A DNA stretch of 64,000 bases from PWQG01 sp050486205 (GTDB taxonomy: Bacteria; Pseudomonadota; Gammaproteobacteria; Pseudomonadales; Pseudohongiellaceae), in contig JBJHCW010000004.1 of NCBI GenBank assembly GCA_050486205.1, forward strand, positions 310,001-374,000, given 5' to 3'. Position 1 is the stretch's first letter. Each line of letters starts with the position of its first letter. A program made the position numbers and the translations under genes. Shown piece by piece: positions 9,538 through 17,609 of the stretch. Below the pieces are notes generated by a model. It was given only the letters and a program-made list of their open reading frames with translations, had not been told where the DNA came from and made no database searches.

Positions 9538-9764
9538 CAGTTTTTCCCCGGTGTCTTGTTGTCATCACTTGTAGCCTGTTCTTCCGCTACAGGCGTTGCC
9601 GCGACCGGGCGGCCGGTCGCGCGCGCCTGAGCCTGGATTGCTTCGCCGTAAGGGCAGTGGCGGCAACCATTACCACAGCAGAATCCACGCCGCGTGAGAT
9701 AATGCGCCGTCATCACCATCAGGCCGTTTTCAAAATAATAGTCTGTTCCGGGTTCTGCTTGCAT
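9537..9764 (-). CDS. DUF5522 family small cysteine-rich protein
   Basis: The conserved block DYYFENGLMVMTAHYLTRRG followed by FCCGNGCRHCPY identifies this as a DUF5522 protein. The cysteines CC-x(3)-C-x(2)-C may bind a metal or Fe-S cluster (inference). I start at the ATG ending at 9764 (75 residues). The frame is open back to 9893, but that stretch overlaps the preceding membrane-protein gene and reads as a cysteine-rich shadow of it. The stop overlaps the start of the BtuF-like gene by one base. The function is unknown. Confidence 0.82.
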   Translation of the reverse strand: MQAEPGTDYYFENGLMVMTAHYLTRRGFCCGNGCRHCPYGEAIQAQARATGRPVAATPVAEEQATSDDNKTPGKN

Positions 9765-9846
9765 AGGCCGGGGATAATAACGGTTTTTGACGGACGGCGC
9801 ACAGCAATGAGGCCGGAGCTGGCACTGATGCCCGGCATTGGTGCAT

Positions 9847-10455
9847 TCAGAGCAGGAGTGTGAGTGCCAGCAGCAGACAGGCGCCGGCAGCACTCCAGCT
9901 GCCCAGCACCCGGGCGGCCATGATCGACCAGGGGGCTGTTTCCATCAGGCGGCGACTTGGTCCGTAGATCAGAAGCACCAGGAACAGGATGCCCAGAGCT
10001 GCGCCGCTCAGGTAGAGATGTGGCACCAGCCAGGACGCCCGGGCCAGTTCTACCGCATTGACCGCTCCCAGTGTTGCGCCAGCCAGGCCGGCCAGCATGG
10101 CAGTGAACGTGGTCAGCAGTGGCCTGTCCAGCGCTACGAGCAGGCCTGTCACAGCAGCAACAGACAGTACGGCCACTTCTGCCCGCAGCAGCCAGCCGGG
10201 GTCTGGAGCCATCAGGGTCACCAGAGCCGAAATCAGCAAGGCGACAGCCGGGGCGCCCAGCACAATCAGTCGGTCGGTTCGCACACCCTGGCGGGCGGCC
10301 AGCAGGCCCAGCGTTAGCAGCAGAAGCCACTGCGCCGGATCCACAAAGGCATGGGTCAGCCCGCTGTAGAAGTGATCCGCATCAGGGCTGAAAGCATGTG
10401 CCTGCGCCTGGGAGGCTGCGGCCAGGAGCAGTGCCGGCAGCAGCCATCGCCGCAC
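9847..10455 (-). CDS. HupE/UreJ-like integral membrane protein (second of pair)
   Basis: This 202-residue protein has a signal peptide ending in ASQAQAHA and then six or so membrane helices. The opening AHAFSPDADHFYSGLTHAFVDPAQWL parallels the start of HupE/UreJ proteins, where the histidines and Asp after the signal peptide are thought to handle a metal such as Ni or Co (family knowledge). It is weaker than its neighbour: the HPLLGLDH-type motif is replaced by HAFVDPAQW. The GTG start immediately follows the TGA of the upstream HupE gene with no gap, so the two are clearly coupled and may form one transporter (inference). Confidence 0.7.
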   Translation of the reverse strand: MRRWLLPALLLAAASQAQAHAFSPDADHFYSGLTHAFVDPAQWLLLLTLGLLAARQGVRTDRLIVLGAPAVALLISALVTLMAPDPGWLLRAEVAVLSVAAVTGLLVALDRPLLTTFTAMLAGLAGATLGAVNAVELARASWLVPHLYLSGAALGILFLVLLIYGPSRRLMETAPWSIMAARVLGSWSAAGACLLLALTLLL

Positions 10456-11055
10456 TCAGATCACCTGCATGGCAAGAAAATACAACCCACCCGAGCCGAT
10501 GATGCCACCACACACACGAAGCGCCAGCTCACCCTTGCGAAGGCTGTTGAGCAGTCCCAGAGCGATGCCCGCCGTATGCAGCAGCCCGGTACCCAGCACA
10601 AAACCCAGGGCGAAGGTTGCCGGGTTGGCGGCATGAGGAATCTCGGTGCCGTGGGCGTGGCCATGGCACAGGGCAAAGATGGATACAACCACCACTGCGG
10701 CACTCAACGGCACAGTGATCGTTCTGTACAGCAGCACCAGTGCGCCCAGCACCAGCGCCGATAACGCGATCCCGATTTCCACGGCCGGCATGGGTATGCC
10801 AGCCAGGCCCAGCACGCCGCCAATGGCCATCACAATCGGGAAGCTTACCGGCAATACCCACATGGCGGGACGGCCCAGTTGTGCGCCCCAGATACCGACA
10901 GCGACCATGGCCAGGACGTGGTCGAGGCCGAGCAGTGGATGCATGAAACCACTGACCAGGCCGTGGCCCATATCGGTGACTTCGTGGGCCAGTGCAGCAA
11001 GGGGAAAGAGAAAAAGAAACAGGGCAGAGGGTAAGCGTATTTTCCAGTGGTTCAT
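10456..11055 (-). CDS. HupE/UreJ family metal-transport membrane protein
   Basis: This is a 199-residue protein. A signal peptide ends at PLAALA, and the mature chain starts HEVTDMGHGLVSGFMHPLLG followed by LDHVLAMVAVG, the diagnostic HupE/UreJ segment with His and Asp in the first helices. A second motif, CHGHAHGTEIP, lies in the middle, and GTGLLHTAGIALG is near the end. Six to seven membrane helices are visible. Members are linked to nickel or cobalt uptake; the metal here is not known. The Shine-Dalgarno AGGAA (11064-11068) lies eight bases before the ATG inside a 15-bp perfect stem (see the hairpin feature), so translation is probably structure-controlled. It is the first gene of a coupled pair. 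Confidence 0.9.
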   Translation of the reverse strand: MNHWKIRLPSALFLFLFPLAALAHEVTDMGHGLVSGFMHPLLGLDHVLAMVAVGIWGAQLGRPAMWVLPVSFPIVMAIGGVLGLAGIPMPAVEIGIALSALVLGALVLLYRTITVPLSAAVVVVSIFALCHGHAHGTEIPHAANPATFALGFVLGTGLLHTAGIALGLLNSLRKGELALRVCGGIIGSGGLYFLAMQVI

Positions 11056-11059
11056 GAAT

Positions 11060-11110
11060 GCGGTTCCTGCATATTCCGGTTTTGGTAGCCGGAAGATATG
11101 CAGGAACCGC
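11060..11110 (-). promoter_or_regulatory. RBS-sequestering hairpin in the leader of the HupE gene
   Basis: The arms 11060-11074 and 11096-11110 are perfectly complementary over 15 bp. An inner TCCGG/CCGGA stem (11075-11079 with 11089-11093) closes a nine-base loop, leaving two bases bulged. In the minus-strand transcript the 3' arm contains the AGGAA ribosome site and ends five bases before the HupE start codon. There is no T-run after it, so it is not a typical intrinsic terminator. Translational control of HupE is the likely role (inference). No B12-box-like sequence was seen nearby. Confidence 0.7.
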
Positions 11111-11140
11111 GCCAGGCTGTCGGTTGTGATGAGGGCCGGC

Positions 11141-12049
11141 TCAGGATTCGTCGATCATGATGCGCAATGATTGCCCCACACGCAGCAGGTCGCCGGCCAG
11201 GCCGTTTTCGGCCCGCAGCGCATCAACACTGGTGCGATAACGATTGGCCAGCCGCCAGAGTGTGTCACCCGGTTGCACCTGGTGCTCAACCGTGCGGCGG
11301 ACAGGGGTGCTGGCCGCCGCCGGGGAGCTGCTGCCGGGTACCTGCAGGCGTTGACCGACGTTGATGAGGTCGCCGCGAAGGTTATTGGCGGCTCGAAGCT
11401 GTGCTACCGAGGTGCCCGTGCGTGCTGCAATACCGGATAGCGTATCGCCGCGTGATACCACATACTCGAAGCTGCGCCCTGTCATGGAGGCCAGGTAGGC
11501 CTCGTAGGGTTCGGGGTAGACAGCCACATGGTAGTGCGGTGGGCGGCGTTCGCGGATGACGTTCAGCACGTCACGGTCTTCCAGCGTCAACAGTGTGCGT
11601 TCCAGCCAGGCACGACAACGCCCATTGGCAGGAATGCGCAGGTCGAAGGCCATGCCCGTGGGGTGCACCGACAGGCTGTGGGAGTTGGCTGGTTGTCGTG
11701 CCATGGGTCGGGTCATGCTGGTGGCCACCAGTTTCTCGCCGCAGGCGTTATGGTACTGGTTGGCCAGGCGCTCCAGCAGAGTCTTTACTGACGGACGCAA
11801 ATAGGGGTAGGAAACGTTGTGAATGGTCAGGTGACGGTTTTCATTGACACGAACCAGTTCGCCGGCGCGGATCATGGCAGTGACATCACCGGATGTCTGG
11901 GCGAAGCCATAGCCGTGTGATACAGCATGGTAATGTTGCTGCTGCATGGCTGCGCGCGAGCCGGCGAGCGTCTGCGCCTCCAGTGTATTGATGCCAAAAA
12001 GGCCAAAAAGCAGGGTGACAGTTGCAAGTGTTGCTGTCAGGATTTTCAT
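11141..12049 (-). CDS. Exported peptidoglycan enzyme, M15-like domain plus two LysM repeats
   Basis: This is a 302-residue protein with a signal peptide (LLFGLFGINTLEAQ). The middle domain has SHSLSVHPTGMAFDLRIP and later PPHYHVAVYP. A His followed six residues later by an Asp, and then an HxH, is the zinc-ligand pattern of D-Ala-D-Ala/L,D-peptidases of the Hedgehog/M15 fold (DUF5715-type). Two C-terminal LysM modules follow (YVVSRGDTLSGIAARTGTS and HQVQPGDTLWRLANRYRTS), which bind peptidoglycan. It therefore acts on cell-wall peptides in the periplasm, probably as an endo- or carboxypeptidase. It lies 85 bp upstream of the HupE pair on the same strand, but a functional link is not evident. 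Confidence 0.87.
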   Translation of the reverse strand: MKILTATLATVTLLFGLFGINTLEAQTLAGSRAAMQQQHYHAVSHGYGFAQTSGDVTAMIRAGELVRVNENRHLTIHNVSYPYLRPSVKTLLERLANQYHNACGEKLVATSMTRPMARQPANSHSLSVHPTGMAFDLRIPANGRCRAWLERTLLTLEDRDVLNVIRERRPPHYHVAVYPEPYEAYLASMTGRSFEYVVSRGDTLSGIAARTGTSVAQLRAANNLRGDLINVGQRLQVPGSSSPAAASTPVRRTVEHQVQPGDTLWRLANRYRTSVDALRAENGLAGDLLRVGQSLRIMIDES

Positions 12050-12194
12050 GCTGGCTGCTCACTTGTTGTGTTTATTGTTTTGCTGGATCGGCTTCCGCAG
12101 TTCTTGTGCGTTGCCCGAATTCTTACGCAGATTCTCTGCTTTGTCCAGTATCCCAATGTTTTTTGGTCAGAAATTTGATGGAGTTGTCACTCGG

Positions 12195-13487
12195 TCAGTC
12201 GACAATGGCCTGATAGACTCCGCTGCGAAGCCGGGAGTAGTCGTCCAGTCCTGTGGCGGGGATGATCTGGGTCAGGTAGATGACAATCAGTTCCTCAGCC
12301 GGATCCACCCAGTACGTGGAATGATAAGCGCCACCCCAACCGTACTCACCAACGCTGCCCATGGCGCCGCGTGCGCCGAGATCGGTGACGACGTAGAAGC
12401 CCAGTCCGAAACCCTGGCCGGCGTTCTCGCGGAACGGCAAATGAGGAATATGATCACTTGTCATCAGTTCGACGGACTTCGGAGAAAGAAGCCTGGCGTC
12501 GTTGAACTCGCCGCCATTGAGCAGCATCTGCAGAAAACGGGCGTAATCCTGCGCAGTGGACAGCAGGCCGGCTCCGCCGGAGTGACTCTGCCGCGGACCA
12601 TCAACGTACAGCCCCTGACTGAGCATGCCATCGCGCTCTGGCCGCGCCGCAATGCCGCCGCCGTCCACAGGCTGGTAGACGGTGTTCAGTCGGTCAAGCC
12701 TGGATTCGGGCAGGAAGAAGTGAGTGTCGGTCATGCCCAGTGGCTGGAAGATCTCCTGCTCGAAGAAGGTGGCCAGGCTTTGGCCGCTGACCACTTCAAC
12801 CACCGCACCCAGGATGTCGGTGCTGTAACCATAGATCCAGTTTTCGCCAGGGTGTGCGTCCAGGGGCAGGGCTGCCATTCGGCGGATACTCTCACGCATG
12901 GGTTCGTCCCGATTGGCAAAATACCAACCCTGGAAGCCCGCATCGGCCCACAGATCAGCGGCAGGACCACTGCCGTAACTCATGCCGGCGGTGTGTGTCA
13001 GCAGATGACGCAGCGTGATCTGTCTCTGTGCTGGTTCCAGATTGTAGCCGCCGTTGTTGTCAGGCACCGCTACCTGCATCTCCCGCCATTCGGGCAGGTA
13101 TCGACTCAGTGGGTCACTGATGTCCAGCTCTCCACGCTCGTGCAGCATCATGATGGCAGCACTGGTGATGGCTTTGGTCTGTGAGGCGATCCTGAAAATG
13201 CTGTCCTCGCGCATCGGGATGCCCGCGTCGATATCCTGCATGCCATTGGCGGCAGAGAACACGATGTTGCCGCGCCGCAACACCAGTGCCACCTGCCCGG
13301 CCAGTTGCTCGTTGATGATGTAGGATTTCAAAACCCTGTCCAGTCGCTGCAGCCGTTCGGAGGACATGCCCACCTGCTCGGGTGGCACTGTAGTGAAGGC
13401 CGCACCGGAGTCGGCGCTGGCCTGCACACCGCACAACAATACAACAAGGGTCAGGGACAGAAGGGAAAGGCGCAGTTGCAGGGCCAT
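12195..13487 (-). CDS. Exported serine hydrolase, beta-lactamase class C fold
   Basis: This is a 430-residue protein with a signal peptide (LSLTLVVLLCGVQASA). The SxxK nucleophile motif is SQTK at residues 102-105, followed by the YGYSTD second motif (Tyr as general base) and a late HSGGAG region. The layout fits the large family of esterases, D-aminopeptidases and penicillin-binding-like enzymes rather than true AmpC (family knowledge). The substrate is unknown. It is transcribed away from the PHP remnant across a 221-bp divergent region. Confidence 0.9.
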   Translation of the reverse strand: MALQLRLSLLSLTLVVLLCGVQASADSGAAFTTVPPEQVGMSSERLQRLDRVLKSYIINEQLAGQVALVLRRGNIVFSAANGMQDIDAGIPMREDSIFRIASQTKAITSAAIMMLHERGELDISDPLSRYLPEWREMQVAVPDNNGGYNLEPAQRQITLRHLLTHTAGMSYGSGPAADLWADAGFQGWYFANRDEPMRESIRRMAALPLDAHPGENWIYGYSTDILGAVVEVVSGQSLATFFEQEIFQPLGMTDTHFFLPESRLDRLNTVYQPVDGGGIAARPERDGMLSQGLYVDGPRQSHSGGAGLLSTAQDYARFLQMLLNGGEFNDARLLSPKSVELMTSDHIPHLPFRENAGQGFGLGFYVVTDLGARGAMGSVGEYGWGGAYHSTYWVDPAEELIVIYLTQIIPATGLDDYSRLRSGVYQAIVD

Positions 13488-13651
13488 GGCAGTTTCTCGT
13501 TGTTATGGACTGGTTGACAGGATTCTAACATCACCTGGCATCACTGTGCGCCAGTTTGACCGGATAGTGAACGTTACTGCCAATACGTCCGATGCATTGC
13601 TGGCCAGGATGGTCGGCAAGCTGAGGTAAACCGGAGGACTCAGTCAAACTG

Positions 13652-13708
13652 TTGACATATAGTGGTGTTAGCATCGATTGGCTCATTCGTCATAAAAAGG
13701 ATAGAAAC
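13652..13708 (+). promoter_or_regulatory. Possible promoter of the PHP-type remnant
   Basis: A consensus -35 element, TTGACA, lies at 13652-13657, and an AT-rich stretch follows, but no good -10 box is visible at 16-18 bases. The -35 overlaps a small inverted repeat GTCAA-N4-TTGAC. An AAGGA ribosome site at 13696-13700 precedes the ATG at 13709. This is only a weak call. Confidence 0.3.
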
Positions 13709-14397
13709 ATGAGCAAGTCGATCTATGGCGGGCTGCTCGCCACTGCGGTGCTGTTGACCGCCTGTGCGCCTGACTCACGTGCGCCACTTGCCGCCGCAGA
13801 CGCCGCGGAAGGCACCGTGCAGCGAACCTTCTGGTCACCGTATCAGGATCTGAACTGGCCCGGGATTGGCCATTATGACTCGGAATTTCACACCCATCCC
13901 GGCCTGGGCGGAGAACAGTATGATCCGCATCAGACCGTCGATCGCTATCACGAAGAAGGGTATCGTATTCTGACGCTTGCCGCGCATGACTATGATGTGC
14001 CCGATGCCATCGACAGTATCTACCCGTGGACACAACTGGCTGATATCTACGAAACCATAAAACATATCGAAAACCCCACCGAAGACAATCACACCTATGA
14101 GCAGTTGGCCAACGAGCCCTACCAGAATCGGGATCCGGTCGCCCTGGGCATGGTGTCAGTGGAAGGCAATGAGGTGTCGGCGCCGCGCCTGATGTGGCGC
14201 TGACGGTAGACAACGAGGAGCTGGTTGAGGAGATTCGCTGGCGCACCCACAACCCTGCAATTGACGATACCGAAACCGTACATTCAGGCTTTACAATTTC
14301 AAGCTCGGATATACCCGACTACGCCCTGTTTGTTCGCGCTGAACTTCAGGGTCGCGACGGCACCATCTACACACAACCTTTCTATCTTCGGTAGTCC
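13709..14397 (+). pseudogene. Decayed PHP-domain-like exported phosphoesterase gene
   Basis: The ATG at 13709 has AAGGA upstream and begins a lipoprotein signal (LLTACAPDS). A PHP-type opening follows: DSEFHTHPGLGGEQYDPHQT, then GYRILTLAAHDYD and GMVSVEGNEVSAP. The frame ends at 14203 just where homologues would continue with the metal-site core. A second frame (from about 14194 to TAG at 14397) then reads as a separate beta-rich C-terminal domain (VDNEELVEEIRWRTHNP to TQPFYLR). The simplest reading is an internal deletion with a frame change that joined the two ends of one gene. The central metal ligands are gone, so it is probably inactive. Homology to PHP proteins is by motif only. Confidence 0.68.
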
Positions 14398-14406
14398 TGT
14401 TGCCCG

Positions 14407-14442
14407 GGGCGGGAGATGTCACTCTCCTGTCATATCCCGCCC
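14407..14442 (+). terminator. GC-rich hairpin after the PHP remnant
   Basis: The arms GGGCGGGA (14407-14414) and TCCCGCCC (14435-14442) are perfectly complementary with a 20-base loop that partly pairs further. It lies 10 bp after the remnant's stop codon. No T-run follows, so it may terminate weakly or be a processed 3' end. Confidence 0.4.
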
Positions 14443-14644
14443 TTACTATCGGCGCACCGATCAAATCCCGAAGAGGATAAACAACAGTGACCAACCATTT
14501 GCCTTCAGTACAGGGGGCGTGCCTGTGCATGCCTGACCAGTTTGGCCCGACCACCGGGCAGTCACTTCGTGATTTGACGGACATTCGCATCGCTTTTGTT
14601 GTACCCCCAACAACCCGAAAGTCTTTCGATTTCAAGGAGTGACC

Positions 14645-17464
14645 ATGAATACTTTTAGAACCATGTTGTCCGTCGCCATTGCGGTGGCGGTCAGTGGCGG
14701 TGTCGGTGCTGTGCAGGCACAGGCGCCGGTTACAGGCATTGCCCAGGCTGCGGCAGGTCAGGTACCTGCTGGTGTCGGCAGTGTCGGTGGTCGTGTCATC
14801 AATGATGGCACGGGCAATGTCCTGCCAGCGGCGGTTGTCCGCATTCCTGCCATTGGTCGTGAAACGGTGACTGGTCGAGATGGTGCGTTTCTGCTTACCA
14901 ACGTACCAGCTGGCAGTTACGACGTGGTGGTCAATTACGGTGGACTGGACAGTCAGACGCTGCAGGTGCAGGTGTCTGCGGGCAGCTCGGTGCGGCAGGA
15001 CGTGCGTCTGGGGTCGCGGGGCATGGACATTCAGGAAGTGCTGGTACTGGCTCGCGCCGAAGGTTATGCGTCCACCATCAATATGCAGCGCAACGCCGAC
15101 AGTCTGCGCACAGTAGTGTCTGCCGATGCATTGGGACAGATACGAGAGGGCAATATTGGCGACGCATTGGTGCGCCTGCCGGGCCTCTCAGTCGAAACAC
15201 GCGCAGGCGTTCAGCGAACGGCCACCATTCGTGGTCTTGCACCTCAATACAATACAGTGACCGTGGACGGTCTGCGTATGACCAACGTGGACGGCAACCG
15301 CGATATCGCGCTGGACAGCTTTCCGTCCAATATGCTGGCGCGTGTGGACGTGATCAAGGCGCCAACGCCCGATATGTCAGCCGACGCCATTGGTGGCACA
15401 GTCAACCTTGTCACGCGATCTGCCTTTGACAGCACCGAGCGCATTTTTGATGCCGAGGCCGGCACCACCTACAACGACAATCGTGGCTCGTGGAATCGCC
15501 AGGCGGGTGTGACCTTTGGTGATACATTCGGTGATCGTGAAGAGTTTGGTCTGCTGGGTTCCATTGTCTATTTCCAGGACAACCGTGGTTACGATGTGGT
15601 GGATACCGCCTATACAGTCACTGGTGATCAATATTTCCTTAACCGGGCGCTTTATTACGACAGGCATGAGAAGAAAGACAAGATCGGCGCCGGACTTGTC
15701 TTCGATTATCGTCCGACTGATGACACCAGCATGTGGGTTCGCGGCCTGTACCATTATGACTATCGTGACCTGTGGCGTCGGGGCACCGACTATCGGCCCA
15801 ATCCATCCACAGCTTTCAATGTTACACCTGGCTCCGCATCGTCGACCAATGGTCGAATCGACAGTATCGCCTTCTACCGCGAACCGAAGAACGTTTTCCA
15901 GATGTATACCACTGGTTTCCAGCATCGGGACGGGGACTGGTTGTTCGACGGCCAAGCGGCGTACTCGCGCGCGAAAAAGACCTATCCGGAAACTGTTCAG
16001 ATACTGAACTCTTTCAACAATGTGGACATGACCTATGATCGGAGCAACCGTGATTTCCCGGCCTTCACCATAGACAACAATGTGGATATCACCAATCCGG
16101 CAGGCATGGCGTTCCGTCAGTACACCACCTCCCAGGTGCCACGGCTTGAGGAAGAGCTGAGCTTTGATTCCAGCGCGCAGCGTGAATTCCACACCACGGA
16201 TGTATTCTGGACCGTAAAGGGTGGCCTTCGTGCAACATTGAAAGAAGCCTCACAGGCGCAGCCTGACACTATCCGCTATAGCGGCCTCAGTGGTGTGAGC
16301 GCCCAGGAGTTGCTGGAGTTCTACAGCAACTCCGATTTCATGAGCGCCTCCGGTGGCCGTGCACAGTTACTGGGTTTCTTCCCTGACTGGCGCAAGTACA
16401 CAGCGCTGCACGACAGCCAGTCCGGCGCGCTGACGCAGAATGCTGCAGCGCAACTGTTCACCGACGAAACCATCGCCAATGCTGACTTTGATATTGAAGA
16501 AAACATTTATGGCGGTTACATGATGGCAACCGCTGAGCTGGATCGACTGACCATACTGGGTGGTCTGCGACTGGAATCCACCCATGTTTCCAGCCGAGCC
16601 AATGAAGTGGTGGTCAGTGGTGGTCAGGTCACGTCGGTCAACCCGGTGTCTGACTCCAACAGCTACAACAACCTGCTGCCAAGCATTCACTTGCGCTATA
16701 CACCGCTGAACGATCAGCTGGTGCTGCGTGGCTCGGTTGCCAAAGCCATATCCCGGCCGCCGCCCGGCGACCTGATTCCGTCGCGCCAGGAAAATGCACA
16801 ATTGAATCAACGCGTGATTGGCAACCCGGCGCTGAAACCGGCCGAGTCCATCAATTATGACGTCAGCGCTGAATATTTTCTGCCGCCGCTGGGCTTGCTC
16901 TCCGCTTCGCTTTTCTACAAGGACATTGACAACTTTGTGTTCAGCACCAGCCGTATTGCCTCGGATGGTGTGGACGAGCGCACACGGGTCAATGGTGATG
17001 GCGGCAGGGTGCAGGGCCTGGAGTTGGTATGGGCCCAGCAACTGGACTTCCTGCCGGGTTACCTGGCAGGTCTTGGCGTGGAAGCCAACTACACCTGGCT
17101 GGACTCCAGGGGAAGGTACCCAGGTCGCACAGACAATCTGTCGTTCATCAACTCACCCGACTACATTGTCAACACGGTGCTGTCCTATGCCATGGGTCCG
17201 CTCAGCGCACGCGTGTCCATGAACAAGTTACCGGAGCGACTGGAGTCTGTTGGTGGCAGAAGTGCGCTGGATCGCTACAATGCCGCAAGCACTGTCTGGG
17301 ATTTTGCGCTCAAGTACAGAATTCTTGACAGTCACAACCTGTTCTTCAACGTGAAGAACCTGACCAATGAGCCTGTGGTTCAGTATCAGGGATCAAGAAG
17401 TAACCCGACCAGTGTGGTGTACTACGGTACACAATACAATCTGGGTGTGAATTTCAGCTTCTGA
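14645..17464 (+). CDS. TonB-dependent outer-membrane receptor with N-terminal carboxypeptidase-regulatory-like domain
   Basis: ATG 14645 is preferred (939 residues) because AAGGAG at 14633-14638 lies at ideal distance. A GTG two codons earlier is too close. A signal peptide ends near GAVQAQ. Residues of about 45-125 form a CarboxypepD_reg-like beta domain (VGGRVINDGTGNVLPAAVV to SSVRQDVRLG). A TonB-box-like EVLVLA and the plug follow (NIGDALVRLPGLSVETR, TIRGLAPQYNTVTVDGLRM, DAIGGTVNLVTR). The rest is a 22-strand barrel ending in the usual aromatic residue (NLGVNFSF). The plug resembles the Xanthomonas/Caulobacter TonB-receptor group, often used for sugars or plant-derived compounds, but the adjacent iron-type binding protein also allows a metal chelate. 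The substrate remains open. Confidence 0.92.
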   Translation: MNTFRTMLSVAIAVAVSGGVGAVQAQAPVTGIAQAAAGQVPAGVGSVGGRVINDGTGNVLPAAVVRIPAIGRETVTGRDGAFLLTNVPAGSYDVVVNYGGLDSQTLQVQVSAGSSVRQDVRLGSRGMDIQEVLVLARAEGYASTINMQRNADSLRTVVSADALGQIREGNIGDALVRLPGLSVETRAGVQRTATIRGLAPQYNTVTVDGLRMTNVDGNRDIALDSFPSNMLARVDVIKAPTPDMSADAIGGTVNLVTRSAFDSTERIFDAEAGTTYNDNRGSWNRQAGVTFGDTFGDREEFGLLGSIVYFQDNRGYDVVDTAYTVTGDQYFLNRALYYDRHEKKDKIGAGLVFDYRPTDDTSMWVRGLYHYDYRDLWRRGTDYRPNPSTAFNVTPGSASSTNGRIDSIAFYREPKNVFQMYTTGFQHRDGDWLFDGQAAYSRAKKTYPETVQILNSFNNVDMTYDRSNRDFPAFTIDNNVDITNPAGMAFRQYTTSQVPRLEEELSFDSSAQREFHTTDVFWTVKGGLRATLKEASQAQPDTIRYSGLSGVSAQELLEFYSNSDFMSASGGRAQLLGFFPDWRKYTALHDSQSGALTQNAAAQLFTDETIANADFDIEENIYGGYMMATAELDRLTILGGLRLESTHVSSRANEVVVSGGQVTSVNPVSDSNSYNNLLPSIHLRYTPLNDQLVLRGSVAKAISRPPPGDLIPSRQENAQLNQRVIGNPALKPAESINYDVSAEYFLPPLGLLSASLFYKDIDNFVFSTSRIASDGVDERTRVNGDGGRVQGLELVWAQQLDFLPGYLAGLGVEANYTWLDSRGRYPGRTDNLSFINSPDYIVNTVLSYAMGPLSARVSMNKLPERLESVGGRSALDRYNAASTVWDFALKYRILDSHNLFFNVKNLTNEPVVQYQGSRSNPTSVVYYGTQYNLGVNFSF

Positions 17465-17484
17465 CCAAGCTGAGAAGTCAAACC

Positions 17485-17518
17485 GACAGCCGCTGTGCCT
17501 GGACGGGCAGCGGCTGTC
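17485..17518 (+). terminator. Hairpin downstream of the TonB receptor gene
   Basis: GACAGCCGCTG (17485-17495) pairs perfectly with CAGCGGCTGTC (17508-17518) around a 12-base loop, 20 bp after the receptor stop codon. It is not followed by a T-run. It may be a terminator, or an attenuator limiting read-through into the binding-protein gene. Confidence 0.55.
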
Positions 17519-17609
17519 TGCCTGTTGAGAACTGGATACTCAGTGGTAGTATCTGTGCGCACCTGTGCTACCGCTCGACAATTGACTGACAGGAAGGACT
17601 GGAAGAATC

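Noticed and set aside
9765..9893. Cysteine-rich N-terminal extension of the DUF5522 protein
   Set aside because: It overlaps the upstream membrane-protein gene and is not part of the conserved DUF5522 block. It is more likely an out-of-frame shadow.
11056..11140. Cobalamin riboswitch before HupE
   Set aside because: The leader is too short and no B12-box-like sequence is present. Only the simple hairpin is supported.
11946..13184. 412-residue plus-strand open frame opposite the serine hydrolase
   Set aside because: The minus strand encodes a clear beta-lactamase-fold protein with signal peptide and SxxK. The plus-strand frame has no domain.
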